Notes: generated by a model not told the origin, from the letters alone. A stretch of 64,000 bases of DNA from Paracoccaceae bacterium (GCA_003605175.1 QWDA01000011.1:62001-126000); one strand, 5' to 3'. Positions 25,899-36,848 are shown, counted from the stretch's first letter. Numbers and translations: made by a program.

Positions 25899-26359
25899 CT
25901 GATCTCGAACACCCCCTCGACCTCGACAGCGACGCCGAAGGGCAGCGCGCCCGCGCCCACAGCCGAACGTGCATGGCGCCCCTTCTCGCCCAGCACCTCG
26001 ACCATCAGGTCCGACGCGCCGTTGATCACCTTGGGCTGATCGCCGAAATCCGGCGCCGAGTTGACGAAGCCCACCAGCTTCACCACCCGCACAAGCCGCT
26101 CCAGGTCGCCGTCGCAGGCCCGCTTGACCTGCGCCAGCAGCGACAGAGCGCAAAGCCGCGCCACGCCCGCGCCCTCCTCGGCCTCCATGGTGTCGCCGAG
26201 CTTGCCGGTCACGAAGGCGCCGTCCCTGATCGGCACCTGGCCCGACACGTGCAAGAGGTTCCCGCTCCGCACGAAGGGCACGTAATTCGCCGCCGGCGCC
26301 GGCGCATCGGGCAGGGTGATGCCCAGTTCCGCCAGCCGTTCTTCCACAGTCCCAGACAT
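25895..26359 (-). CDS. RidA family protein (YjgF/YER057c/UK114)
   Basis: A 154-residue RidA-like protein: LPDAPAPAANYVPFVRSGNLLHVSGQVPIRDGAFVTGKLG, then VKLVGFVNSAPDFGDQPKVINGASDLMVEVLGEKGRHARSAVGAGALPFGVAVEVEGVFEI. The conserved Arg in GRHARSAVG is present; it is the residue used by RidA to hydrolyse reactive enamines/imines. The length exceeds E. coli RidA (128 aa) and fits the subgroup with an N-terminal extension. The ATG at 26357-26359 follows GGAGG. It is first gene of the operon ending in mscS. Confidence 0.9.
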   Translation of the reverse strand: MSGTVEERLAELGITLPDAPAPAANYVPFVRSGNLLHVSGQVPIRDGAFVTGKLGDTMEAEEGAGVARLCALSLLAQVKRACDGDLERLVRVVKLVGFVNSAPDFGDQPKVINGASDLMVEVLGEKGRHARSAVGAGALPFGVAVEVEGVFEIR

Positions 26360-26606
26360 TTCCCAGCCTCCGATCCATCGATTCCGGCCGGACCCTAGAG
26401 CGCATTCCGCGCCCGCGAAACCGGATTCTCGCCGCTCGCGCAGGGCCGGCAAGAGCCGCGGAAGCCGGCAAAAACCCGCGGATTCGTGCCGTTAATGTTT
26501 CGTATTCGCCACAAAATCATTGGCTGCGGGTGACGGATTGGTGCCTTTTTGCCGCCAGTGTCCTAAGTGCAGTTTGACAAATGCCCAGACCGGCGAGTGA
26601 CGCGCG

Positions 26607-27356
26607 ATGACCCGAACCAAGACGGCAGGACTGGCCGCCCTCCTTTCCCTCGCGCTTCTCGGCGCCTGTTCGACGCCCGAGCAGCCGACCGAGATCCACG
26701 ACCCCTATGAGAAGACCAACCGCAAGATCCACGCCTTCAACAAGGGGCTCGACAGCGCCATCGTCCGGCCGACCTCGCGGGTCTACGGCCTCGCGCTGCC
26801 GAAACCCGTGCGCCGCGGCATCTCGAACTTCGCGAATTATGTCGATACCCCGCGCTTCATCGTCAACGACCTCGCCCAGGGCAATATCGACGATGCCGGC
26901 CACAACTTCACCCGTTTCGTGCTGAACACCGTGTTCGGCCTCGGCGTGCTCGACATGGCGGGCTCGATCGGGGTCGAGACCCGCCGGACCGGGTTCGGCG
27001 AGACGCTCTACACCTGGGGGGCGCGCGAAGGCGCCTATATCGAACTGCCGGCGATCGGCCCCTCAAACGAACGTGATGCGGTGGGGCAGGTTGTAGACTT
27101 CATTTCCAACCCCATATCGGGCGTTATCGATGCGTCGGACGAATGGATTCCGCCGACGGCGAACGTGATGGACAGGGTCAACCAGCGCTACGAGTTCGGC
27201 GCGACGATCGACAGCCTGCTCTATGAAAGCGAGGACAGCTACGCCCAGGGCCGCAGTCTCTACCTCCAGAACCGCCGCTTCGAGCTGGGCCAGGAGGACG
27301 CGTTCGCCTTCGATCCCTATGACGACCCTTATTCCGAGGATCCCTATGCACAGTGA
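26607..27356 (+). CDS. mlaA: Outer-membrane lipoprotein MlaA (VacJ)
   Basis: A 249-residue lipoprotein. The signal peptide ends in LLGAC (lipobox, Cys near residue 21). The body has DPYEKTNRKIHAFNKGLD, FANYVDTPRFIVNDLAQGNIDDAGHNFTRFVLNTVFGLGVLD, and GFGETLYTWGAREGAYIELP, the MlaA family blocks. MlaA withdraws mislocalised phospholipids from the outer leaflet and passes them to periplasmic MlaC. The C-terminal tail is acidic. The gene overlaps mlaC by 11 nt; the MlaFEDB transporter genes are not in this window. Confidence 0.95.
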   Translation: MTRTKTAGLAALLSLALLGACSTPEQPTEIHDPYEKTNRKIHAFNKGLDSAIVRPTSRVYGLALPKPVRRGISNFANYVDTPRFIVNDLAQGNIDDAGHNFTRFVLNTVFGLGVLDMAGSIGVETRRTGFGETLYTWGAREGAYIELPAIGPSNERDAVGQVVDFISNPISGVIDASDEWIPPTANVMDRVNQRYEFGATIDSLLYESEDSYAQGRSLYLQNRRFELGQEDAFAFDPYDDPYSEDPYAQ

Positions 27357-27939
27357 CACCGGCCGCCGTTCGGCCCTCGCCCTCCTCGCCGGCGCCGCCG
27401 CCCTGGCCGCGCTGCCCGCCGCCGCCCTGACCGATGGCCAGGCCCGCGGCCTTGTCGACAAGGTGGTCGGCGACATCAACAGCATCATCAATTCCGGCCG
27501 CTCCGAACAGGCGATGTACGGCGATTTCGAGAAGCTGTTCCGCCGTTATGGCGACGTGCCGATCATCGCCCGCACCGCGCTCGGCCCCGACGCGCGCAGC
27601 GCCACGTCGCAGCAGCTCTCGGCCTTCGCCGACGCCTTCGCGGTCTATCTCTCGCGCAAATACGGCCGCCGGTTCCGCGAGTTCATCGGCGGCCGGATCG
27701 AGGTCGAAGGCACCCGCAAGGTCCGCGACTATTACGAGGTCGTCTCCAACACCGTGCTCAAGGGCCAGGCGCCGTTCGAGGTGGTGTTCCGGGTCTCCGA
27801 CAAGTCGGGCAGGGATCTGTTCTTCGACATCGTGATCGAGGGGATCAGCCTCCTGAAGACCGAGCGGACCGAGATCGGCGCCATGCTCGACAAGCGCCGC
27901 GGCGATCTCGACGCGCTGATCCGCGACCTCCGCGCCTGA
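27346..27939 (+). CDS. mlaC: Periplasmic phospholipid-binding protein MlaC
   Basis: A 197-residue exported protein (signal RRSALALLAGAAALAALPAAAL, possibly Tat-like with only two arginines). It has the MlaC/Ttg2D family text: FEKLFRRYGDVPIIARTALGPDARSATSQQLSAFADAFAVYLSRKYGRRF and YYEVVSNTVLKGQAPFEVVFRVSDKSGRDLFFDIVIEGISLLKTERTEIGAML. It ferries phospholipid between MlaA and the inner-membrane Mla complex. The start overlaps the end of mlaA, indicating joint translation. Confidence 0.92.
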   Translation: MHSDTGRRSALALLAGAAALAALPAAALTDGQARGLVDKVVGDINSIINSGRSEQAMYGDFEKLFRRYGDVPIIARTALGPDARSATSQQLSAFADAFAVYLSRKYGRRFREFIGGRIEVEGTRKVRDYYEVVSNTVLKGQAPFEVVFRVSDKSGRDLFFDIVIEGISLLKTERTEIGAMLDKRRGDLDALIRDLRA

Positions 27940-28159
27940 TCTTTCGCTCCGGGGGGGCGCCCGGTGCGGTTCCCCCCGGCCAGTTCGCGCCGGGCCCGGA
28001 TCCCGGGCAATCGGTCGTTCCCGATCTGAAACGCCCCCCCCCGCAGCCACGACGTTGCGCAAGCCGGGCGTTGTTCCGGGCGGAGGCACCGCGCGACACC
28101 CGCTCCGGTTCACCGCCCCCGCATCCCGTGCTAGTCCCTCCCCGAACAAGGAGAACCCC

Positions 28160-28606
28160 ATGCTCAAAGTCTATCTCTCGGGCGAGATCCACACCGACTG
28201 GCGCGAGCGCATCATCGAAGGAGCCAAAGGCCTCGATGTGACGTTCTCGTCGCCCGTGACCGACCACGCGGCCTCCGACGATTGCGGCGTCGCGATCCTC
28301 GGCGCGGAGGTGAACAAGTTCTGGCACGACCGCAAGGGCGCCATGGTCAACGCGATCCGCACCCGCAAAGGGATCGAGGACGCCGACGTTGTCGTCGTCC
28401 GCTTCGGCACCCAGTACAAGCAGTGGAACGCCGCCTTCGACGCCGGCTATGCCGCCGCGCTCGGCAAGTCGATCATCGTGCTGAACCCGCCCGAGCACCA
28501 GCACGCGCTCAAGGAAGTCCATGCCGCCGCGCTCGCCGTGGCCGAACAGCCCGAGCAGGTGGTCGAGATCCTCCGTTACGTCCTCACCGGCACGCTGCCC
28601 GCCTGA
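28160..28606 (+). CDS. ytoQ: YtoQ family protein
   Basis: A 148-residue protein, MLKVYLSGEIHTDWRERI with VTDHAASDDCGVAILGAEVNKFWHDRKGAMVNAIRTRKGIEDADVVVVRFG. This is the YtoQ family, related to nucleoside 2-deoxyribosyltransferase folds. The text VVVVRFGTQYKQWNAAFDAGYAAALGKSIIVLNP resembles that superfamily's substrate-binding region. No reaction is established. AAGGAG lies 5 nt before the ATG. The gene stands alone, with its own 220-nt upstream spacer. Confidence 0.85.
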   Translation: MLKVYLSGEIHTDWRERIIEGAKGLDVTFSSPVTDHAASDDCGVAILGAEVNKFWHDRKGAMVNAIRTRKGIEDADVVVVRFGTQYKQWNAAFDAGYAAALGKSIIVLNPPEHQHALKEVHAAALAVAEQPEQVVEILRYVLTGTLPA

Positions 28607-30682
<2,076 letters not shown>

Positions 30683-30862
30683 AAACAACGGCATTTCCCG
30701 CCCTGCGCCGTTAACCATTACGGCACGGCAACCACCGATTGCGTTTCGGCAGGTTCGACGATCCCGAACATTCCCCACTATTGTCGGTCCGCTTCCGCAT
30801 TGTCGCCCGAATTGGCGGCGACAACGCCCCTAGCTGGCGGGTTACGGTAAAGCAGGTTGAGT

Positions 30863-31768
30863 ATGGACCGATTGACCGAGATGGAAGCTTTCGCGACGGT
30901 CGTGGACCAGGGAGGGTTCACGGACGCTGCGAAGAAGATGGGGATCTCCAAATCCGCCGTCTCAAAGCACGTCTCTTCCCTTGAGGCCCGCCTTGGCGCG
31001 CGGCTCCTGAACCGCACTACGCGGCGCGTGAGCCCGACCGAGATCGGCCTTGCCTATTACGACCGCGCCCGCCGCGTCCTGAACGACGCCGGCGAAGCGG
31101 ATGCGCTCGTCACTTCGATGCAATCGGCCCCCTCCGGCCTTCTGCGGATCTCCGTCGCCACCGATTTCGGGGTGAATCACCTCTCCCCGGTGATCGGCGA
31201 TTTCCTTCAGGAATTCCCGGATATCACCGTGAACATGGTGCTGAACAACCGCTATGTCGAACTGATCTCCGAAGGCTTCGACATGGCGATCCGGATCGGC
31301 GAGCTGGAAGATTCGACGCTCCGAGCCCGCAAGCTCTGCGAGACCACCAAGCGGATGATCGCCAGCCCCGCCTATTTCGAGAAATACGGCCGGCCGCAGA
31401 AGATCGACGACCTGAACGAGCACAAGCTCCTGCACTACTCGAACCAGTCCTCGGGCAATGTCTGGAAGCTCACCGCCCCCTCCGGCGAAAAGCGCCAGGT
31501 CCGCACCGCCGGCTGGCTGACCGTCAATGACGGGCAATCGCTCCTCAACGCCGCGATCGCCGGGCTCGGCATCGCCTACCTGCCGAACTTCCTCTATGCC
31601 GACGCGATGACCAACGGCCTGGTCGAAGAGGCTATCCCCGACCTGCCGGTCGAAACCCAGGGGATCTACGCGGTCTACCCGCCGGGCCGGTTCACCCAGC
31701 CCAAGGTGCGCGCCTTCATCGACTTCCTGGTGAACGCCTTCGCCGACAAGGCTCCGGACGCCTGGTAG
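30863..31768 (+). CDS. LysR-family transcriptional regulator
   Basis: A 301-residue regulator: MEAFATVVDQGGFTDAAKKMGISKSAVSKHVSSLEARLGARLLNRTTRRVSPTEIG is the winged helix-turn-helix, and the remainder is the effector domain. The ATG at 30863 was chosen over a TTG two codons earlier because CAGG lies 6 nt upstream. It follows the flavoenzyme gene after 180 nt, so it may be independently transcribed. The effector is unknown. A strong terminator hairpin follows its stop. Confidence 0.9.
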   Translation: MDRLTEMEAFATVVDQGGFTDAAKKMGISKSAVSKHVSSLEARLGARLLNRTTRRVSPTEIGLAYYDRARRVLNDAGEADALVTSMQSAPSGLLRISVATDFGVNHLSPVIGDFLQEFPDITVNMVLNNRYVELISEGFDMAIRIGELEDSTLRARKLCETTKRMIASPAYFEKYGRPQKIDDLNEHKLLHYSNQSSGNVWKLTAPSGEKRQVRTAGWLTVNDGQSLLNAAIAGLGIAYLPNFLYADAMTNGLVEEAIPDLPVETQGIYAVYPPGRFTQPKVRAFIDFLVNAFADKAPDAW

Positions 31769-31803
31769 GCCTACGGACAAATCCACACGGGACAGTGGAA
31801 CGG

Positions 31804-31831
31804 ACGGGCGCCTGGGATGAGGCGCCCGTTT
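31804..31831 (+). terminator. Terminator after the LysR gene
   Basis: A 10-bp perfect stem, ACGGGCGCCT at 31804-31813 against AGGCGCCCGT at 31820-31829, has a 6-nt GGGATG loop. A short T run (TTT) follows on the plus strand. It lies 36 nt after the LysR stop. Confidence 0.75.
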
Positions 31832-31909
31832 GCCGTTTCGGGTGGGCGCTGTCGTGTTGCGACGGTCGTGCACTGCCCCCGCCCGGCGTCGATGCGCGCG
31901 CCGCCGGCC

Positions 31910-32878
31910 TCAGCCGCCACCGGCATCATGCACCACCACCTCGACCCGCCGGTTCAGCGCCCGCCCCGCCTCGGTCGCATTGCTCGCGATCGGCGCGAGA
32001 AACCCCACGCCCTCGGCCGAGAGCTGCCCCGGCGCCACCCCATGCGCCTTCACCAGCCGGTCGGCCACCGATTGCGCCCGCGCCTTCGAGAGCGCGATAT
32101 TCGCCGCGAGCTCGCCCACCGCGTCGCTGTGCCCCACCAGGATCACCCGCGTCCCGGGCCGGGCATCGAGCCAGCCGCCGAGTTCCACCAGCGAGGGAAA
32201 CAACGTGTCCTCCAGGGCCGAGGACCCGGTCGCGAAGCGCAGATCGCCCAGCACCGCATGCCCCTCCGCCCCGAGCCGGGCCGCAAGCGTCTCCCCCCCC
32301 GCCCCGGGCGAGCTTTCCGGCACCGGCGCCGCCCCCGGATCGGGCAGCGCCACTTCCACCGGCACCTCCGCCTGGGTCACCGAGATCGGCTCGCCGACCC
32401 GGGTGATATGCACGAAGCGCGCATCGGCGCTCCGGCTCACCGTCAGGCTCACGAAATCCGCCGCGCCCTCCGCCGTCCGCCGCGCCGCGAGGTAGCGGAA
32501 ATCGCCCAGATCCACATGCATCTCCGGCTCGGGCAGGAGCGGCAACTGGTAGCGGAAATCGAAGCCGCCGCATTCGATATCCTTGCAGGCATAGAGAATC
32601 TCGTAGCCCGCCTTCTCCAGCGCATCGCGCAGGGGCGCCATCACCTGCAAGGTGGTCAGCCCCGAGCGCGCCAGCGTCCAGGCCTGCCGCGTCACCGCCC
32701 CCTCGGTCGCGTAGACCTCGATCTGCCCGTCCTTCCAGGGCCCCACCGGCAGGGACAGATTGTCGAGCGCATCGCTCTCCTCGCCCGCGAGCCGCGCGCC
32801 CTGCGGCAGGGGCAGTTCCAGCGCCCCGGCCGGCGCGGCGGCCAGCAGGGCCAACGCTATCGGGGCCAGAAACCTCAC
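31910..32878 (-). CDS. Exported OmpA-family peptidoglycan-binding protein
   Basis: A 322-residue protein with a signal peptide (FLAPIALALLAAAPAGA). An N-terminal region of about 180 residues has no family I recognise and includes a CKDIECGGF cysteine pair. The C-terminal OmpA domain follows: FATGSSALEDTLFPSLVELGGWLDARPGTRVILVGHSDAVGELAANIALSKARAQSVADRL and ALNRRVEVVV. It probably anchors to peptidoglycan. The start is GTG at 32876-32878 inside the stop of the AhpD-like gene (GTGA). Confidence 0.85.
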   Translation of the reverse strand: MRFLAPIALALLAAAPAGALELPLPQGARLAGEESDALDNLSLPVGPWKDGQIEVYATEGAVTRQAWTLARSGLTTLQVMAPLRDALEKAGYEILYACKDIECGGFDFRYQLPLLPEPEMHVDLGDFRYLAARRTAEGAADFVSLTVSRSADARFVHITRVGEPISVTQAEVPVEVALPDPGAAPVPESSPGAGGETLAARLGAEGHAVLGDLRFATGSSALEDTLFPSLVELGGWLDARPGTRVILVGHSDAVGELAANIALSKARAQSVADRLVKAHGVAPGQLSAEGVGFLAPIASNATEAGRALNRRVEVVVHDAGGG

Positions 32879-33441
32879 CGCGCGCGGGAATGGTACTCGG
32901 GGTTCGGCCGCATCCCCGTGGCCGAGGCGACCCGGTTCGACATCGCGAAGAACCCCGCGACGGAGGCGATGTCCCAGATATCCCGGTCGGTGAACCCCGC
33001 GTCGCGCAGCGCCGCCCGGTCGGCCTCCTCCACCGTGGCGCTCGCCACCGTCACCTTCTCCACGAAGCCCAGCATCGCCCGCTGCCGCTGCGACAGCGCG
33101 GCCACCCGCCAGTTCATCACCATGGCCTCGCCCAGCGCCGGATCGCCCGACAGCTCCCGCACCGCCGCGCCATGGGCCACCTGGCAGTACCAGCAGCGGT
33201 TGATCGACGAGACCACCACCGCGATCATCTCGCGCTCGAGCTTCGAAAGCCCGCTCTCGCCCAGCATCAGGTCGTTGTAGAGCGCCGCGAACCCGTCGAG
33301 CTTGCCTATATCGAAGGCATAGGCGCGCAGCACGTTCGGCACGAGCCCCAGCTTCTCGGCGCAAAGGTCGAAATAGGCCTGCGTCCGCTCGGGCAGCGGA
33401 TCGACGGCGGGCAAGTCAAGCGCGGTGGGGCTGTCGGTCAC
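32875..33441 (-). CDS. AhpD-like peroxidase-related enzyme (carboxymuconolactone decarboxylase superfamily)
   Basis: A 188-residue helical protein. The active-site stretch SSINRCWYCQVAHGAAV holds the C-x2-C redox pair and nearby His of AhpD-like proteins. RAMLGFVEKVTVASATV and WDIASVAGFFAMSNRVASATGMRPNPEY match the peroxidase-related (uncharacterised) subfamily. It probably reduces organic hydroperoxides with a thiol donor. The GTG at 33439-33441 was chosen at the domain edge, with AGGAGT about 10 nt upstream. It is in an operon with a GNAT enzyme and an OmpA protein. Confidence 0.85.
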   Translation of the reverse strand: MTDSPTALDLPAVDPLPERTQAYFDLCAEKLGLVPNVLRAYAFDIGKLDGFAALYNDLMLGESGLSKLEREMIAVVVSSINRCWYCQVAHGAAVRELSGDPALGEAMVMNWRVAALSQRQRAMLGFVEKVTVASATVEEADRAALRDAGFTDRDIWDIASVAGFFAMSNRVASATGMRPNPEYHSRAR

Positions 33442-33448
33442 GGGCGGT

Positions 33449-34174
33449 CTACTCCTGGGCGATCCGATAGTGGTATCCTTCCACCTGTTCCATCCCAAGG
33501 GAAGCGTAGAGCGAATTCGCGCCCGTATTCGCCCGCGTCACCAGAAGCGAAAGCGCCGCCGCGCCTTCCTTGGCCGCCCAGTTCGCCGCACCTGTCATCA
33601 TCGCCCGCGCCACCCCCTGCCGCCGGGCGGAGGCCAGCACCTCAAGCGCATGCAGCATCGCCACGCCCTCGTGGATCGCCACGAAGGCGGTGCCCACCGG
33701 CCGGTCGCCCAGCCGCCCGAGCAGATAGGTCTTCGGCCCCGCCGCCCGTGCCATCACCGCGAGCCGCGCGGGCCCGACCCCGCCCGCCGCCCAGATCTCC
33801 TCCTGGATCGCCAGGGGCGCCGCACAGGGAATCGCCGCCAGCCGCGGCAGCGCCGGATCGGCCATCGCGCCGATGGGCGCGACATAGCCCACCACCGGGT
33901 CGATCACCGCATAGCCGCGCGCCTCCAGCGCCTCGTCCAGCGCCGCATCGCCCGGCCGCGGCTGGAACAGGGGCACCTGCCCCATCGCCCGCATCGCCGC
34001 CACGGCCGCGTCCAGATCCGTCGGCCCGAACGGCCCCTCCACCGTCGCCGCCGACACCCGCTTGCCGCCGCCCGCTCCATGGCGCAGCGTGAACGGCCCA
34101 GACCGGCGCCGCTCCGCGGGCGGCCAGGTCGCCTCGGTCAGCCGTATCAGCCCCTCGGGCGTCAGGAGGCTCAT
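33449..34174 (-). CDS. GNAT-family N-acetyltransferase
   Basis: A 241-residue acetyltransferase. The acetyl-CoA loop is in the C-terminal half: HALEVLASARRQGVARAMMTGAANWAAKEGAAALSLLVTRANTGANSLYASLGMEQVEGYHYR, with R-R-Q-G-V-A matching the Q/R-x-x-G-x-A/G signature. The N-terminal half is less conserved. The acceptor is unknown. It overlaps the CinA-like gene by ATGA, and 7 nt separate it from the AhpD-like gene. Confidence 0.88.
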   Translation of the reverse strand: MSLLTPEGLIRLTEATWPPAERRRSGPFTLRHGAGGGKRVSAATVEGPFGPTDLDAAVAAMRAMGQVPLFQPRPGDAALDEALEARGYAVIDPVVGYVAPIGAMADPALPRLAAIPCAAPLAIQEEIWAAGGVGPARLAVMARAAGPKTYLLGRLGDRPVGTAFVAIHEGVAMLHALEVLASARRQGVARAMMTGAANWAAKEGAAALSLLVTRANTGANSLYASLGMEQVEGYHYRIAQE

Positions 34175-34902
34175 CCGATATCGTCCGGAAAAAGTGCCGC
34201 AAGCTCGGCGATCGCGGCCTCCACCGCCCCGCCATCCTCGCCCCGCACCACCACGGTCGCGCCAAAGACCCCGTCCTTCACGAACGGGTAGGAACCGAAG
34301 CTCAGCGCCCCGTGCGCTGCCGCCAGCGCGGTCAGGGGACCGGCGATTTCCCCCTCGCCCCGGTGGATCCTGAGCGACTGGCTCAGCACCGGCCGCCCGC
34401 CGGTGAGCCGCGGCATCAGGCTCGCCACCATCGCCTCGAAGATCGCGGGCACCCCGGCCATCACATGGACATTCCGCAGCGAAAACCCCGGCGCCGCCGA
34501 GATCGGGTTCTCGATCAGGACAGCCCCGTCCGGGATCCGCGCCATCCTGAGCCGCGCCGCGTTCAGCTCCGTCCCCTGCCGGTCGTAATGCGCCACGAGG
34601 ATCGCGCGGGCATCCTCGCGCACCGCGATCGGCGTGTCGAAGGCCGCCGCCACGGCCTCGGCGGTGATGTCGTCATGGGTCGGCCCGATCCCGCCCGAGG
34701 TGAAGACATGGTCATACCCCGCCGCCAGCGCGCGCACCGCCGCCACGATGGCCGCCCGGTCATCGGCCACCACCCGCACCTCGCGAAGATCGATCCCCCG
34801 CCCGGCCAGCACGCCCGCGAGGTGGAACATGTTCGAATCCCGCGTCCGCCCCGACAGGATCTCGTCGCCGATCACCAGCATCGCGGCAGTGGGGTTGGAC
34901 AT
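34171..34902 (-). CDS. CinA N-terminal-type molybdopterin-binding-fold protein
   Basis: A 243-residue protein with AAMLVIGDEILSGRTRDSNMFHLAGVLAGRGI and VFTSGGIGPTHDDITAEAVAAAF. These are the MoaB/MogA-like blocks of the CinA N-terminal domain. FSLRNVHVMAGVPAIFEAMV follows. The C-terminal NMN amidohydrolase domain of full CinA is absent. Stand-alone forms occur in many alphaproteobacteria; the reaction is not settled (ADP-ribose/nicotinamide-nucleotide turnover is discussed for the family). The ATG at 34900-34902 follows GGAG. It is the first gene of a four-gene operon. Confidence 0.88.
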   Translation of the reverse strand: MSNPTAAMLVIGDEILSGRTRDSNMFHLAGVLAGRGIDLREVRVVADDRAAIVAAVRALAAGYDHVFTSGGIGPTHDDITAEAVAAAFDTPIAVREDARAILVAHYDRQGTELNAARLRMARIPDGAVLIENPISAAPGFSLRNVHVMAGVPAIFEAMVASLMPRLTGGRPVLSQSLRIHRGEGEIAGPLTALAAAHGALSFGSYPFVKDGVFGATVVVRGEDGGAVEAAIAELAALFPDDIG

Positions 34903-35011
34903 GCAAGGAACTCCGGAAAACCTCCCCCAGATTTGGCCCAGCCCCGCCCGCGCCGCAACCCTGATCCTGGTCACGATGGCCTTCGCGGCGCCGCGTTGCT
35001 ATGGCCCGCCC

Positions 35012-35713
35012 ATGCGCTTTGCCACGCCCCTCGTCCCCGGCACGCTGATCCGCCGCTGGAAACGCTTCCTCGCCGAGGTCGCGCTCGATGCCGGCGAGAC
35101 CGTCACCGCCCATTGCCCGAACCCCGGCAGCATGCTGGGCTTGGCCGACCCGGGCCTCCGGGTCTGGCTCGAACCGAATGACGACCCGCGCAAGAAGCTC
35201 GGATACGGCTGGCGCCTCGCCGAACTCCCGGGCGGCCACTGGGCCGGCATCGACACCGCGGTGCCGAACCGCGTGGTGAAGGAGGCGCTCCTCGCACGCC
35301 AGATCCCGGAATTCGCCGCCTACGGCACCACCCGGGCCGAAGTGAAATACGGACAGCGCAGCCGCGTCGATTTCCTCCTGACCGAACCGGGCCTCCCCGA
35401 CACCTATCTCGAGGTGAAGAACGTCCACCTGCGCCGCACGGGCGACCTCGCCGAATTCCCTGATTGCGTCACCGCCCGCGGCACCCGCCACCTCGCCGAG
35501 CTCTCCGACATGGTCGCCCAAGGACACCGCGCCGCGATGCTCTACCTCGTGCAACGCACCGATTGCGCCCGCTTCCGCCCCGCCGCCGATCTCGACCCGG
35601 CCTATGCCGCGGCATTCGACAAGGCGCATAAGGCCGGCGTAACCATGCTATGCTACGGCACGGAGATCGACCGGACGGGTATCCGTCTCGCTGCGCCGCT
35701 CCCGCTCGCGTGA
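35012..35713 (+). CDS. sfsA: Sugar fermentation stimulation protein homolog SfsA
   Basis: A 233-residue SfsA protein with the full family text: IRRWKRFLAEVALDAGETVTAHCPNPGSMLGL, NRVVKEALLARQIPEFAAY, KYGQRSRVDFLL, and TYLEVKNVHLRRTGDLAEFPDCVTARGTRHLAEL. The nuclease-like E-V-K segment is present. SfsA binds DNA in E. coli and is named for maltose metabolism; its molecular role is open. It is divergent from the CinA-like gene with a 109-nt spacer. Confidence 0.95.
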   Translation: MRFATPLVPGTLIRRWKRFLAEVALDAGETVTAHCPNPGSMLGLADPGLRVWLEPNDDPRKKLGYGWRLAELPGGHWAGIDTAVPNRVVKEALLARQIPEFAAYGTTRAEVKYGQRSRVDFLLTEPGLPDTYLEVKNVHLRRTGDLAEFPDCVTARGTRHLAELSDMVAQGHRAAMLYLVQRTDCARFRPAADLDPAYAAAFDKAHKAGVTMLCYGTEIDRTGIRLAAPLPLA

Positions 35714-35776
35714 TCCGGGACTGGCGGTTTCGCGCCGGTTGCCCTATCTACAGCGTCGAAACGAAGGAGGTTTCGC

Positions 35777-36628
35777 TTGGACGATCCGCGCAACCGTCTC
35801 ACCCGGGATGGCATCCGCATCTACGAGGCCAATGACTACGCCGGCATGCGCAAGGCCGGCGAACTGGCCGCGCGCATCCTCGACGAGATCGGCCCGCTGG
35901 TGCATCCCGGCCAGACCACCGCCGAGATCGACCGCCGCATCGAGACGATGGTCGACGAGGCCGGCGCCACCTCGGCGACGATCGGCTACAAGGGCTACCG
36001 CCACGCGAGCTGCATCAGCGTGAACCACGTGGTCTGCCACGGCATTCCCGGCGGCAAGATCCCGAAATGGAAGAACGACCCGCATCCGCGCGCCGACGAC
36101 ACGCTGATGGATGGCGACATCCTCAATGTCGACGTGACGGTGATCGTCGACGGCTGGTACGGCGATTCCAGCCGGATGTACGTGGCGGGCGCGGTCAAGC
36201 CCTATGCCGAGCGGCTGATCAAGGTGACCCATGACGCGCTGATGCGCGGGATCGAGGCGGTCCGCCCCGGCAACAGCTTCGGCGATATCGGTTTCGCGAT
36301 CCAATCCTATGTCGAGGCACAGCGGATGAGCGTGGTGCGCGATTTCTGCGGCCACGGGCTCGGCCGGGTGTTCCACGCGCCGCCCAACGTGTTGCATTAC
36401 GGCCGCCCCGCCACCCGCGAGACGCTGGAGCCGGGGATGTTTTTCACCATCGAGCCGATGGTCAATCTCGGCCGCCCCGAGACCAAGGTGCTCTCCGACG
36501 ACTGGACCGCGGTGACCCGCGACAAGCACCTTTCGGCGCAGTTCGAACACTCGGTCGGCGTGACCGAAACCGGCGTCGAGATCTTCACCCTCTCCCCCGC
36601 CGGAAAGTTCTTCCCCTTCGCGAGCTGA
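35777..36628 (+). CDS. map: Methionine aminopeptidase type I
   Basis: A 283-residue enzyme. Metal ligands are visible in NVDVTVIVDGWYGDSSRMY (two Asp), CGHGLGRVFH (His), TIEPMV (Glu) and QFEHSVGVT (Glu), with the substrate His in VCHGIPG. A short N-terminal extension precedes the catalytic fold. It removes the initiator Met from new proteins. The start is TTG at 35777-35779: a strong AAGGAGG lies 6 nt upstream, and the next ATG would cut into the family's N-terminus. Confidence 0.95.
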   Translation: MDDPRNRLTRDGIRIYEANDYAGMRKAGELAARILDEIGPLVHPGQTTAEIDRRIETMVDEAGATSATIGYKGYRHASCISVNHVVCHGIPGGKIPKWKNDPHPRADDTLMDGDILNVDVTVIVDGWYGDSSRMYVAGAVKPYAERLIKVTHDALMRGIEAVRPGNSFGDIGFAIQSYVEAQRMSVVRDFCGHGLGRVFHAPPNVLHYGRPATRETLEPGMFFTIEPMVNLGRPETKVLSDDWTAVTRDKHLSAQFEHSVGVTETGVEIFTLSPAGKFFPFAS

Positions 36629-36671
36629 TCTACATTCCGTTTGGGAAGCGATAGGCCAAAAGCACTGAGGT

Positions 36672-36799
36672 CCGCGCCCGACCCTGGGAGGGCGCGCACG
36701 TAACGCCTGTGGTCAGCGGTTTATCCCGATAGCCCCGGTCTCGCTCTGTGCGGCGCGCGACATCGCCATGCGCCCTCCCGGGGGGAGGGTCGGGCGCGG
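36672..36799. repeat. Large inverted repeat between convergent genes
   Basis: The left arm 36672-36695 (CCGCGCCCGACCCT then GGGAGGGCGC) pairs with the right arm 36770-36799. The right arm is its reverse complement, with six extra G residues at 36780-36785. Each arm can also fold on itself. It lies between the 3' ends of map and the minus-strand exported-protein gene, where it can serve as a two-way terminator or form a cruciform. Confidence 0.65.
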
Positions 36800-36848
36800 C
36801 CCGGGCTGGTCGCCCGGGCCAAGGCCAGCCAGAGGGCGATCTCTCCGC

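Noticed and set aside
28034-28042. Run of nine C residues
   Set aside because: Intergenic in GC-rich DNA, with no promoter or frame to switch.
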